DNA from: Agrobacterium larrymoorei
Lineage (GTDB): Bacteria; Pseudomonadota; Alphaproteobacteria; Rhizobiales; Rhizobiaceae
Reading direction: 5' to 3'
Assembly (NCBI RefSeq): GCF_005145045.1
Contig: NZ_CP039692.1
Coordinates: 1,319,501-1,383,500 of the forward strand
DNA length: 64,000 bases
Below are positions 9,377-18,533 of the stretch, one piece after another. The stretch's first letter is position 1. Each line of letters starts with the position of its first letter. A model generated the notes under the pieces. The model was not told the DNA's origin and made no database searches. It saw nothing but the letters and a program-made list of their open reading frames with translations. The translations under genes and the position numbers were made by a program.

Positions 9377-9622
9377 AAAAGCGGGGGCGAGAGCTTGGCA
9401 TCCATGGTGAGGTCACGGATGCAGGCTGCTCAGGCGTCTGGCGATGGAAAAGGTTGCAGGTTCAACAGACACCCGCACCACCAACCCAGATATGCTGCAA
9501 AATTTCCAAGATTGCCGTCCCCCGTTTCGCAAACTGAACGGACCGCCATCCGTCAGGGCGTAAGAATCTTTTCGCCGGAGACGATCATTAAGCCGACGTA
9601 ACGGAAGGTGTTAGCGCTGAAA

Positions 9623-9766
9623 TGTAACGAATGTTGCAAGTGTAACGAGTGTTGCGAAATAGCGTGACATTTGCGCAACTGGCTTCGAAAACCGTGAAAC
9701 CGGGGAACAACCCTGCGATATGAAAAATGGATTGGCGGTCTATATGGGTGCAACGTTTATGCAACG
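9623..9766. promoter_or_regulatory. Direct repeats, candidate OmpR-type operator
   Basis: TGTAACGAATGTTGC (9623-9637) and TGTAACGAGTGTTGC (9641-9655) differ at one base and are spaced 18 bp. A second pair, TGCAACG at 9749-9755 and 9760-9766, has an 11-bp period. OmpR/PhoB regulators commonly bind head-to-tail direct repeats with about 11-bp spacing, so these are candidate sites for the adjacent regulator. Confidence 0.5.
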
Positions 9767-9835
9767 AGCCGCATGTGCGACCCGATGAGACGTAATTTTT
9801 GATCGCTTCCAATTATCGAAAAACATAATATATAA

Positions 9836-10591
9836 ATGAGAAAAAAACTAAACGAAGATAGTGGAAAAGCCAATTTCCGTGCTAACCATATTGGCGTGTT
9901 GATTGTTGAGGACGACGATCTTCTTAGACAAAGCATCGCGGATTACCTGCGCCAGCGCGGTATGACCGTTTCAGAAGCTGAATCCGGTTCTGAATTTCGA
10001 TCCATGCTTAAAACGCGATCTCATGATGTTTTGGTGCTCGATATTAATCTACCGGATGTTTCCGGTTTTGAATTGGCCGAATTTGCCCGATCGCGCAGCG
10101 ATATGGGCATTATCATTTTATCGGCGCGTAGTGGTCGAGATGATAAATTGAGCGGGTACGGCAAAGGCGCGGACCTTTATTTGACCAAGCCCGTGGATAG
10201 TGAAGAGCTGACCTTGGCGATTGCCAATTTGGCCAGAAGGCGTCAGTCCTCACGCGGTTCCGTTCCGTCGAAAGCACGTCAGAGCGATGGTTCGAGCTTG
10301 ACTCTCGACCGCCACCGCCAAACCCTGACGACGCCTGATGGGGTCGTACTCAAACTCTCTGCTCGGGAAGCTGCCTTTCTCGAATATATTGCCGCTGGAC
10401 CAAACGCGATCATCTCGCGTGCAGAGGTTGCTGAAATCTTTGGAGAGGATTTGTCTTCACCCAGCAGTCGGCTCACAGATGTGGCGCTTGCGAGACTTCG
10501 GGCGCGCTTACGCAAGGCAGGGGTGGAGCTCCCTCTCCAGGTCGTGCGGAATGCAGGCTACCGCCTTCATGGCATATTGGATGTTGTCTAA
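9836..10591 (+). CDS. OmpR/PhoB-family response regulator
   Basis: 251-residue two-component response regulator. The receiver domain (about 19-135) has acidic Asp26/Asp27, phospho-acceptor Asp69 in VLVLDINLP, Ser96 and Lys118 in LTKPVD. A winged-helix DNA-binding domain follows (about 150-248), ending in the RNAGYRLHG wing typical of OmpR-type proteins. The first 18 residues precede the receiver core and there is no good ribosome binding site before the ATG at 9836, so the true start is a little uncertain. It is followed after 174 bp by a histidine kinase and faces the tpsA operon, which is its most likely target. Confidence 0.9.
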   Translation: MRKKLNEDSGKANFRANHIGVLIVEDDDLLRQSIADYLRQRGMTVSEAESGSEFRSMLKTRSHDVLVLDINLPDVSGFELAEFARSRSDMGIIILSARSGRDDKLSGYGKGADLYLTKPVDSEELTLAIANLARRRQSSRGSVPSKARQSDGSSLTLDRHRQTLTTPDGVVLKLSAREAAFLEYIAAGPNAIISRAEVAEIFGEDLSSPSSRLTDVALARLRARLRKAGVELPLQVVRNAGYRLHGILDVV

Positions 10592-10765
10592 ATTTTTTTA
10601 GTGGTACTGGCTGCTCCGTGGGGCGTTCTCGATCCATCTAAGTTTACGCAGACAGGTTACTGTTTAGCCCGATGAAATGAACAAATACAGAGCGAATTGC
10701 GGAAACGTTTTCCTAAATCTGTATCGATCTTTTTAAAATATGCTCTAGCAAAGTTGCCCCGATTA

Positions 10766-12838
10766 ATGTCGATTTTTCGTTTTGTTTTATCAACATGCCT
10801 TGCCCTTTTTGCGGGCGTTACGATGGTAATGGCGAATGATGATGATCAGTCATCTCCCGTCCTTCAGCTTCATTTGCCGCTTGAAAAGACAATATCGCTG
10901 GATGGCTTTATCGATGTCGCTTTTGTCGATGAGCCTTCCGAAAACCTCCTCCTGGACTCAGCTACTCGTTTCAGGCACTTATCCGGTCACGATGTGAATT
11001 TGGGCTTTGTACGGACCTCTGTATGGATGAGATTTCGCATTGCTCTCCCGCCTGAGGCCGTTGAGGCGGCGGACCTACTGCTATCGATCAAACCAAACTT
11101 TACGGATGAGCTGAACGCGTATGTGGGCAAGCAGAAAGCGCACATGACAAAGCAAGACTTCGAGCGGTTTGAACTCGGTGATCACGCTCCGCGCGAAGAA
11201 ACGATCTCAAACACTCTCGCAAATATCCTGCCTCTCAAACTGTATCCAGGTGAGACGACGGTTGTATATTTGCGTGCCCGAAACCATGATGCGAGTCTGA
11301 ACGTCTCCGCCGAATTGATATCTCCTCAGCATTATCTGTATTGGACACTCATCCAGAACACCGTGCAAGGCGCGTGGTTTGGTGGGATGACTATCCTTCT
11401 CGCGATCCAGTTCTTCTTCTACTATTTCGATAGGAAGAAATTTTATATTCTTTTGGCAGCAGACATACTCGCTGTCAGTTGCACATATTTTGGAAGTCTC
11501 GGCTTTGCGCGATTCCTGCTTTTCAATCAGGGAGGTTTGGGAAATGACTTCTTCACAAGCGCATCTTCCTGGTTTGGTTTAACTGCAGGATCGCTATCCT
11601 TTTCCGCTATACTTGAACTGCGGAAACGTTATCCGCGTCTGCATTACTTCTTTTGTTTCGCTGCTCTTGCCGGGATAGTTGGCGTCTTTTGCGTTTTCGC
11701 TGGCGTCAACCGCTATTTCATTCTGTTGGCAGGGCCGCTGATCCTACTGTTGACGACGTTTGCAATGTCGGTGGCGCTGCTAGATTTGATTCGAACGCCT
11801 GGAGCACAGCAAGGTCTTAATTTCTCGGCATTCGTCCTGTTGTGGGCGGGCCTTATTGCGACGAACGGGCAGCGCTACGGTGTTTTATCGTTACCCAGTT
11901 GGGTTGCCAGTTTTTACGCTATCACGAGTATCATCCACTTCACTTTATTGACGGGTTCATTGGCAGTGCGTCTGAGAAACGCTGAAACTTCAGCTCGAGA
12001 CGCAGATCGACGTGCGCTACTCGCTGCTGGTGCGGCAGAACAACACGCTATTGATCTTGTGACTGAGCGAACAAAAGAGCTGCGCGCAGCAACGTTGGTG
12101 GCGGAAACGGCGTTGCGCGCAGAGTTGGAGGCACAAGAACAACAGGTTCGTTTCATGGAGGTAATATCCCATCAATATCGGACACCGCTGGGCATTATCA
12201 GGACAAATCTGGAGAGTGTACGTCTCACATTATCGAAAAAGGATGCCGCTAACCGCCAAAGGCTGGACAGAGCCAACATAGGTATCACCCGCCTTGTTGA
12301 AGTTCTTGAAGTAAACCTGACCAGAAGCCGGGTTCAAGGTCTAGCGTACAAGCCCTCTTTCAAGGAAACCTCCGTATCAGATGTGATCAATAGTGCTGTC
12401 AGCAGCGCCACAGATTTGTTTCAGGGCGCAGAACTGACCGTGACATCGGAACCAGGCTCTGAGCGAGCCAAAATCTATGCAGATGCGGAGATGCTTAGGC
12501 TTGCAATCCTCAATCTCCTGGAAAATGCCTTCAAGTTCTCAGCTCCAGTGGGCTCTACATCCATATGGCTTGAGGTTCGAGTGATAGATGATCAATTGCA
12601 GGTTCAAGTCAGAGATAGAGGCATCGGCATCGAGCATGAGGATGTCGAAAAACTTATCCTTGAACGAACGCGAGGGAAAAACGCCTCGCATATACAGGGA
12701 AGTGGGGTCGGACTTGCACTTGTCAAGCGTACCGTAGATGTACACAGAGGCAAGGTCGCTTTCGCCAGTCTGCCTGGCGGCGGAACCTCAGCGACAATTT
12801 CATTGCCATTGACGGCGGCGCATCGACCACCGTTTTGA
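10766..12838 (+). CDS. 7TMR-DISM sensor histidine kinase
   Basis: About 690-residue membrane sensor kinase. It has a signal peptide (MSIFRFVLS to MVMAND), an extracytoplasmic 7TMR-DISM-type sensing domain (about 30-185), seven membrane segments (about 195-400), a coiled-coil linker, HisKA with the H-box SHQYRTPL (His469), and an HATPase domain with N-box LLENAFKFS, DRGIGI and GSGVGLALV. Extracytoplasmic 7TMR-DISMED2 domains resemble carbohydrate-binding folds, so a sugar ligand is possible but unproven. An upstream TTG at 10697 could add 23 residues; ATG 10766 gives a cleaner signal peptide. Pairs with the preceding regulator. Confidence 0.88.
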   Translation: MSIFRFVLSTCLALFAGVTMVMANDDDQSSPVLQLHLPLEKTISLDGFIDVAFVDEPSENLLLDSATRFRHLSGHDVNLGFVRTSVWMRFRIALPPEAVEAADLLLSIKPNFTDELNAYVGKQKAHMTKQDFERFELGDHAPREETISNTLANILPLKLYPGETTVVYLRARNHDASLNVSAELISPQHYLYWTLIQNTVQGAWFGGMTILLAIQFFFYYFDRKKFYILLAADILAVSCTYFGSLGFARFLLFNQGGLGNDFFTSASSWFGLTAGSLSFSAILELRKRYPRLHYFFCFAALAGIVGVFCVFAGVNRYFILLAGPLILLLTTFAMSVALLDLIRTPGAQQGLNFSAFVLLWAGLIATNGQRYGVLSLPSWVASFYAITSIIHFTLLTGSLAVRLRNAETSARDADRRALLAAGAAEQHAIDLVTERTKELRAATLVAETALRAELEAQEQQVRFMEVISHQYRTPLGIIRTNLESVRLTLSKKDAANRQRLDRANIGITRLVEVLEVNLTRSRVQGLAYKPSFKETSVSDVINSAVSSATDLFQGAELTVTSEPGSERAKIYADAEMLRLAILNLLENAFKFSAPVGSTSIWLEVRVIDDQLQVQVRDRGIGIEHEDVEKLILERTRGKNASHIQGSGVGLALVKRTVDVHRGKVAFASLPGGGTSATISLPLTAAHRPPF

Positions 12839-13409
12839 ACGTTGGACGGTTGGAACAGCACAGCAGTCAAGACGGGGAAGTGGGGCGTCTGAAATGGGCG
12901 TTCGGAGCTTCGCTCATGACGGCTCAAGTATCAAATCGATCCTGATAAGACAGTCGGGGCCGCACCGTCGCCCGAATTATTTGCGTGATGGTGGTTCGCT
13001 TCTATCTGAGCCGACATAATTTGCACCTCTCTGCGCGTTCAGGCCCCCGCAACCAACGATAATTGCGATAGCAAACTCCGCGCATCAGCGGCCCAACCGG
13101 AGACTTTTTGCGTCCGCAAGTCTTGATGGTTGCGCCCCTCTCGCAATAGCCACAGCTCGCGGCTGCTTGTTCTGCGGCTCAAAACTGGCGACGCATAGCA
13201 ACTCGATACGACAGGCTTGCTGCGGACTATTCGATCTGCAATTGCCATTGTTTCAGCAGTTACCGCATGAATTTGAATGAATACCGACCCTAAAGTTCCG
13301 TTGATCTTGCTGGTGCACTCAAATCTAACGTCGATACTCCTGGATGCAAGTATGCCACTCGCGGTCCCGCTGTTCCATAGCTTGGACCGGTGGTCCACTG
13401 TAACGGTCT
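12839..13409. other. Gene-poor 571-bp spacer
   Basis: No gene could be supported here. A minus-strand frame stays open from 13527 down to 13039, but its first part only overlaps the phosphatase gene in another frame and the rest matches no family I recognise. No clear terminator follows the kinase gene. The stretch may be decayed sequence. Confidence 0.45.
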
Positions 13410-13988
13410 TCAAGTGTTCCACGCCCGGATGACCGGTTCTTGAAGATTGTGCTCGTACCCGAGCGTGCTGATACTTGCGGTGTCGAGCACGAAGCTTTGT
13501 CCGCGGTCGGGTGGAAGGCCGATCCATCTCGCTGCCAGCACCCGCAGGAAATGGGAGCTTGAGAAGATGAGGATCGTTGCGCCGCTGTGCCTGATGTCTT
13601 GGATGATGCGATCTGCTCGTTGTCCCACCTGTTCAACGCTTTCGCCGCCCGGAGCGCCATCGCGGAAAAGCTGCCAGCCGGGTGAGGTCTTATGAATTTC
13701 TTTTGTGGTGATCCCCTCGTACTGTCCGTAATCCCACTCCTGAAGATCAGCCTTCACGGACATTCCGGAAGCAAATCCGGCAAGTTCGCATGTCCTTCGC
13801 GCTCGCAGGGAAGGGCTTGACCAGACGATATCGGCGGTCATTTCTTTCAGGCGTCCGGCAAGTGTTCTTGCAGCCGCTTCTCCGTTGGGCGTCAGGTCGA
13901 TATCCGACCTTCCGGTATGGCGACCCGATACCGACCAGGCGGTTTCGCCGTGTCGAACCAGAAAAATCTGCGGCAACGATGTCGGCAT
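13410..13988 (-). CDS. Histidine phosphatase (phosphoglycerate mutase-like)
   Basis: 192-residue member of the histidine phosphatase superfamily, cytoplasmic. The catalytic RHG is at residues 12-14 (LVRHGET), an acidic EWDYGQYEG motif follows near residue 83, and the second catalytic histidine lies in FSSSHFLRVL near residue 150. Small members of this family include cofactor-dependent mutases and phosphatases acting on sugar phosphates; the exact substrate is not evident. It is divergent from the glucose-6-phosphate dehydrogenase gene with a 139-bp shared upstream region, suggesting joint control and perhaps a role on a sugar-phosphate intermediate. Confidence 0.85.
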   Translation of the reverse strand: MPTSLPQIFLVRHGETAWSVSGRHTGRSDIDLTPNGEAAARTLAGRLKEMTADIVWSSPSLRARRTCELAGFASGMSVKADLQEWDYGQYEGITTKEIHKTSPGWQLFRDGAPGGESVEQVGQRADRIIQDIRHSGATILIFSSSHFLRVLAARWIGLPPDRGQSFVLDTASISTLGYEHNLQEPVIRAWNT

Positions 13989-14127
13989 GGCTCATCCCTT
14001 CCATAAGTCTCGATCCTATATAAGATAAGCCTGTTCTCTTTTCGGGAAAGCCCTCTTCGTCGGAGAGCGACTGATCCGGGCCTATGCCACTTATCTCTGC
14101 GATTTTCATAGAAGGAAGCCAAGTTTG

Positions 14128-15633
14128 ATGGTCTCAAAATCAGCGCCGCCAGTCACTCTCGTCATTTTCGGTGCCACCGGCGATCTGACACGTCGCCTGC
14201 TTATCCCCGCGATTATCAACCTGACCCGAAGCGGTCTCGTGGGAAATGACCTCACCATTCTCGGCGTCGGCATCGATCAGGGCGATGACGAATTTCTGCG
14301 AGGGCGCCTCGATCAGTTTTTGAGCCAGCTCAATCCTCACCCGGATGAAAAGACGACGGAGGATGATGCCTGGAAAAGCTTGAAATCCCGGATTTCGTAT
14401 ATGGGCGGCGATTTCACGAAGGACGACATTTACGATGCCATTGGAAAACGGCTGGGACCGACGGCGAACGCCGCTTTTTACCTTGCCGTGCCGCCTGTCT
14501 TTTTTGGTTCGATCGTTGAGAAGCTTGCCGCTCATGGCCTGATGGAGGAAACGGAAAGCCGCTTTCGGCGCGTCGCAATCGAGAAACCGTTTGGTACGGA
14601 CCTTGCCTCTGCGCGGGCTCTCAATTCCCAGATACTGGCGAAGGTTTCTGAGACGCAAGTCTATCGGCTCGATCATTTCCTTGGAAAGGAAACCGTGCAG
14701 AACCTGATGACGGCGCGCTTTGCCAACATGATCATCGAAGGCCTGTGGAGCAACAATTATATCGACCATGTGCAGATCACGGCGGCTGAGATTGTCGATG
14801 TCGGCAGTCGCGGCAAGTTCTATGACGCGACAGGCGCGCTCAGGGACATGGTTCCAAACCATCTGTTTCAGTTGCTGGCGATGATCGCCATGGAGCCGCC
14901 GAACAGTTTCGATGCCGAGGCGGTTCGCAACGAAAAAGGAAAGGTGCTGAAAGCTCTTCGTATCTATTCGACGGAGGAGGCGGCTGCAAACAGCGTGCGG
15001 GGTGCGTATGGGTCCGGACATCTCAATGGGCAGCAGGTGAACGCATATAGGGAAACGGCTGATGTGGCATCCGATAGTCGAACCGAGACCTATGTCGCCC
15101 TCAAGCTCTACGCCGACACATGGCGCTGGGCGGGAGTGCCATTCTATCTGCGAACGGGCAAAGCCTTGAAAGCGCGGGACACCGAAATCGTCATCACCTT
15201 CAACAAGGTGCCGTTTGCCCAGTTCCGCGATACCGAAGTGGCAAAACGCCTGCCGCCAAACCGTCTTGTCATTCAGGTTCAGCCGGATGAGGGCATGAGC
15301 ATGGAGATATCGATCAAACGCCCTGGTCAATCCGTTGAAACCGTGCCCGTATCGCTTGATTTCCGTTATGCCGACAGGTTCGATATCGGGCACACGACCG
15401 GCTATGAATCCTTGATCTACGATCTGTTCATAGGCGATCAAACGCTGTTTCAGCGCGCAGACAGCATCGAAGCGGGATGGGCGGCGGTCCAGCCGTTTCT
15501 TGATGCCTGGGCAGGTAACGACACAACCCCGGAAATCTACGCGCCCGGCAGCATGGGACCGGCCTCCGCGGATGACCTGATCCAAAAGGACAAGCGGGAG
15601 TGGCACGAGCTCGGCGTCGTTTTGCACCGGTAA
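14128..15633 (+). CDS. zwf: Glucose-6-phosphate dehydrogenase
   Basis: 501-residue NAD(P)-dependent enzyme that oxidises glucose 6-phosphate to 6-phosphogluconolactone, the entry to the Entner-Doudoroff and pentose phosphate routes. The nucleotide-binding GATGDLTRR is at residues 15-23; the active-site motif reads RLDHFLGKE with catalytic His183, a mild variant of RIDHYLGKE. ATG 14128 follows GAAGGAAG and is preferred over a TTG at 14125. There is no pgl or edd next to it, so this may be a second copy in addition to a zwf-pgl-edd operon elsewhere, as often seen in Rhizobiaceae; that cannot be checked here. The next gene, the ROK regulator, is convergent. Confidence 0.92.
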   Translation: MVSKSAPPVTLVIFGATGDLTRRLLIPAIINLTRSGLVGNDLTILGVGIDQGDDEFLRGRLDQFLSQLNPHPDEKTTEDDAWKSLKSRISYMGGDFTKDDIYDAIGKRLGPTANAAFYLAVPPVFFGSIVEKLAAHGLMEETESRFRRVAIEKPFGTDLASARALNSQILAKVSETQVYRLDHFLGKETVQNLMTARFANMIIEGLWSNNYIDHVQITAAEIVDVGSRGKFYDATGALRDMVPNHLFQLLAMIAMEPPNSFDAEAVRNEKGKVLKALRIYSTEEAAANSVRGAYGSGHLNGQQVNAYRETADVASDSRTETYVALKLYADTWRWAGVPFYLRTGKALKARDTEIVITFNKVPFAQFRDTEVAKRLPPNRLVIQVQPDEGMSMEISIKRPGQSVETVPVSLDFRYADRFDIGHTTGYESLIYDLFIGDQTLFQRADSIEAGWAAVQPFLDAWAGNDTTPEIYAPGSMGPASADDLIQKDKREWHELGVVLHR

Positions 15634-15705
15634 TTTGGTGTTTACGAGCAGAAGCGCTCAACGGGCTACGGGCGCGTGCGTTGACCCGTGGCTCGAAGAG
15701 GTGCG

Positions 15706-16893
15706 TCAACCGGGGAAACTTACCTGTCCATGTTGATGAAGAACCAGTGCGACGGCTCCCATAACGGTGTCGTCGTTTCCCGTGAATTTCCCGGTGACGA
15801 AGCGAGGGGATCTCAATTCGGGTGCGTAATTGGGCGGGCGCAGGCTGTGCCTTGCAAAGTTGCGCCTTAGGGCAGCGACAAAAGGTTCCCCTGCCAAGGC
15901 AAGCTTGCCCGAGATGACGAATAGAGGGGGGCTGATGATAGTCGAGGCTATTCCCATGCCCCAGCCAGCCATTTCGGCAGCATCTTCCATAAGCCTCACG
16001 TAAGAGGGTTCGCCCTCCTGTATCAGCTTGACGAATTCTTCCAGATTCACCTTTTTGCCCGTCGCCTGCTCGGCGATGCGCATCAAGTTGAATCCTCCGG
16101 CATAGGTCTCAAGACAGCCACGGTTGCCGCAACGGCATAGCGGGCCATGGGGATTAAGAGAGATATGGCCGAACTCGGCTGCGTTACCGAACGCCCCGCG
16201 TTGCACGGTGCCGTTGATGACGATTGCGCCACCAATGCCGAGATCGAATTTGAACAGAACGAAGTTCCGCTCTCCCACGGCGGCACCCCATGTCATTTCT
16301 GCGAGTGCGCCGCAATGACTTTCATTTTCAAGAAAAATCGGGCACTCGATCCGGGACGAAAACACGTTTGCAACGTCTATGCCCGACCATGTGGGCAATA
16401 TAGAGCCGTTGAGAATTCTGCCATCGAAGGACACGGGCGCGGAAACGGCAAGCCCCAGTCCAATCAGTTTGCTCGCTTCGATACCAATCGCGTCGCATTG
16501 CTCCTTCAGATGTAGGGCTACCTGCTCGGCAGCGAATTCCGGCGTATAGTCTGGCGGCATTTCGAACCAGCAATCGGACAGAACGGTGTGAGCTAGATCG
16601 CAAACGGCGATCCGAAGCTCGTTCAGGCCAAGCAGAACTCCGGCGCAGAAACCCTTGTCAGGATTGAGGGATATCAGACGTGTAGGGCGCCCGAACCCTC
16701 CGCTCCGGGTTTCGCCTTCCAAAACTATTCCGCGCTCTTTCAGATCGGTCAGCAATGTAGACACCGTCGACCGGGCAAGGCCGGTCGAAGAGACCAGTTC
16801 CGTCGCGGTCACGGACCCCGAGCTCGCAATTGCACGTACTATTTTCCCGGCGGGCGCGTCTAAGCTTCCAAAAAGTTCTCTGAATTCATCCAT
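15706..16893 (-). CDS. ROK-family transcriptional regulator
   Basis: 395-residue sugar-responsive regulator. An N-terminal winged helix-turn-helix (about 18-65, TATELVSSTGLARSTVSTLL) precedes a ROK sugar-kinase-like domain with LGIGGAIVINGT and the zinc motif CRCGNRGCLE. The start at 16893 is chosen because AGGAG lies seven bases before it; a longer frame reaches 16986 but lacks this. ROK repressors bind operators in the promoters they share and release them when their sugar is present. It is divergent from the ABC transporter operon, with a perfect inverted repeat between them, so it most likely controls that operon and itself. Confidence 0.92.
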   Translation of the reverse strand: MDEFRELFGSLDAPAGKIVRAIASSGSVTATELVSSTGLARSTVSTLLTDLKERGIVLEGETRSGGFGRPTRLISLNPDKGFCAGVLLGLNELRIAVCDLAHTVLSDCWFEMPPDYTPEFAAEQVALHLKEQCDAIGIEASKLIGLGLAVSAPVSFDGRILNGSILPTWSGIDVANVFSSRIECPIFLENESHCGALAEMTWGAAVGERNFVLFKFDLGIGGAIVINGTVQRGAFGNAAEFGHISLNPHGPLCRCGNRGCLETYAGGFNLMRIAEQATGKKVNLEEFVKLIQEGEPSYVRLMEDAAEMAGWGMGIASTIISPPLFVISGKLALAGEPFVAALRRNFARHSLRPPNYAPELRSPRFVTGKFTGNDDTVMGAVALVLHQHGQVSFPG

Positions 16894-16939
16894 TCCGATC
16901 TCCTGAACGATGAATAGCGGTTTCATCGACGGGCACAAC

Positions 16940-16975
16940 ATTTTTCTTATTAGAAAAATATAGCGGGAAATTTCC
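16940..16975. promoter_or_regulatory. Candidate ROK operator
   Basis: ATTTTTCT (16940-16947), TATT, AGAAAAAT (16952-16959) is a perfect 20-bp inverted repeat in the space between the ROK gene and the transporter operon. A second palindrome, GGAAATTTCC, follows at 16966-16975. A/T-rich inverted repeats of this layout are typical of NagC/Mlc-type ROK operators. Confidence 0.6.
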
Positions 16976-17034
16976 ATGGATTTCACGCTTTAATCGCATC
17001 CAGAAAGCAACTTATTTCGAAATTGAAAAAAGTC

Positions 17035-17040
17035 TTGACA
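17035..17040 (+). promoter_or_regulatory. Candidate -35 box of the sugar operon
   Basis: CTTGACA matches the alphaproteobacterial sigma-70 -35 consensus. It is about 150 bp before the substrate-binding protein gene and downstream of the candidate ROK operator. No good -10 box was seen at 17 bp, so confidence is low. Confidence 0.35.
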
Positions 17041-17190
17041 GATTTCGATGGCTGGGGAAGAAATGTCGGTGGAGGAGCACGAAAGAGACGGAGGCGGACC
17101 TGTGGATCGTCGGACGATCATTCAGGCGGCGCCTGCGGTCTATAAGTGTCGGAAAGTCCAACTGGATCTTGGCTGAGTGGAGGAGCAAAC

Positions 17191-18441
17191 ATGCCGAAAA
17201 TCTGGAATAAGCTTGGATTGATTGGTGCAGCAGCGATTGCTGCCGGTACGGCGTTCACATCCGCACAGGCGGAGACCCTTACGCTATGGACGCTGAATTT
17301 CGATAACAACGCCGCAAACATCGCACTGAAGAAAGTCGCGACCGATTTCGAGGCTGCAAATCCCGATACGAAAATAGAGATCGTGCAGCGCGGCATCGAT
17401 GAGCACAAGACGGCACTGCGCGTTGCCGCTGGCTCCAATCGCGGGCCTGATATTTATTTCAGTTGGGCAGGGCTGGGGCTTGGCGGCGAATACGTCAAGG
17501 CTGGTCTCTCGCTACCGCTCGATAAATACTACACCGAATATAAGTGGAATGACGAACTGCTTCCTTCTGCGGCGGCATTCGCAGACCTTTATCCGGGTGG
17601 CAAGCACGGGGTTCCATTCACCTTCAAGGGTGAGGCCGTTTATTATAACAAGAAGCTGTTCGCAAAGGCGGGCATTACCGAGGAGCCGAAAACCTACGAA
17701 GAATTTCTTGCCGATGCACAGAAACTCAAGGATGCCGGTATCGCTCCGTTCACATTCGGCGGCACGGTCAACTGGCACGTGATGCGCCTGATGGATGTCA
17801 TTCTGGAGACGAAGTGCGGCGCTGAGAAGCATGACGCTTTGAAGTCGATGAAACTCGACTGGACGAAGGAACCATGCGCGACGGATTCCTTTACCGAATT
17901 CGCCAAGTGGACCAAGGACTATACCTTGCAGCCATTCATGGGCATCGACAACAAGCAGTCCTACAGCCTGTTTACCGCCGGGCGTGCAGCGATGATGCTG
18001 GAGGGGGACTGGCTGGTGAGCCAGCTTTCGGGTTCCAAGGTCAATCTGGATGACTACGGTATCTTCCCGTTTCCGACCAACACGAACCGTCTCTATGGCT
18101 TTGCCGAATATAATTACGTGAGCACCAAGAGCAAAAACCCGGACACAGCCGCCAAATTCCTCGATTATTTCCTGTCTACGAAGGTGCAGCAGGATCTTCT
18201 GGGTCAGTTCAGTTCGATCTCGATCAACAAGAACGTCAAATACACCGACCAGAAGCCGCTTGAGGCGGAGTGGCTGGACATATTCAACAAATATGGACAG
18301 GTCTACATGAATGGCGATCAGGCCTTCCCGCTCGATGTTACGACGGAATATTTCCGTGTCATCAACGGTGTCGCCTCCGGTGGCGTAACGCCTGCCGATG
18401 CCGCCAAACAGCTGCAGACCTTCATATCCAGCAGAAGCTGA
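17191..18441 (+). CDS. ABC sugar transporter, substrate-binding protein
   Basis: 416-residue periplasmic solute-binding protein of the CUT1 (extracellular family 1) class. A signal peptide ends at AQA near residue 28, followed by ETLTLWTLNF and the usual two-lobed fold. Start chosen at the ATG after GGAGGAG. It delivers a sugar or oligosaccharide to the two permeases encoded next. First gene of an operon running to 24024, transcribed away from the ROK regulator. The ligand is unknown; the glycosidase in the same operon suggests a plant-derived glycoside. Confidence 0.92.
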   Translation: MPKIWNKLGLIGAAAIAAGTAFTSAQAETLTLWTLNFDNNAANIALKKVATDFEAANPDTKIEIVQRGIDEHKTALRVAAGSNRGPDIYFSWAGLGLGGEYVKAGLSLPLDKYYTEYKWNDELLPSAAAFADLYPGGKHGVPFTFKGEAVYYNKKLFAKAGITEEPKTYEEFLADAQKLKDAGIAPFTFGGTVNWHVMRLMDVILETKCGAEKHDALKSMKLDWTKEPCATDSFTEFAKWTKDYTLQPFMGIDNKQSYSLFTAGRAAMMLEGDWLVSQLSGSKVNLDDYGIFPFPTNTNRLYGFAEYNYVSTKSKNPDTAAKFLDYFLSTKVQQDLLGQFSSISINKNVKYTDQKPLEAEWLDIFNKYGQVYMNGDQAFPLDVTTEYFRVINGVASGGVTPADAAKQLQTFISSRS

Positions 18442-18533
18442 TTCCTCTCAAGATGAAGGCCGGTTGGCGAAGCGACCGACCGGCCTCGCCTCGAACATGA
18501 GACTGGCAGCATTTGCGCTGCCCGGAGGAAACG

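Larger units (their letters stand above)
9262..9835. promoter_or_regulatory. Control region between tpsA and the response regulator
   Basis: 574 bp without a gene, between divergent tpsA and the response regulator gene. It must hold promoters for both. On the minus strand an A/T-rich TATATA-like box lies near 9346-9351, about 85 bp before the tpsA start, with a 7-bp dyad just upstream. Toward the other side lie two sets of short direct repeats. The 9781-9835 end, before the regulator, is very A/T rich. Confidence 0.6.

Noticed and set aside
13039..13527. Minus-strand frame running past the phosphatase 3' end
   Set aside because: Half overlaps the phosphatase gene in another frame and the remainder has no recognisable domain or ribosome site.
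14140..15627. Long minus-strand frame opposite zwf
   Set aside because: Antisense shadow produced by GC-rich codon bias; no ribosome site or family match, and the plus strand encodes clear G6PDH.
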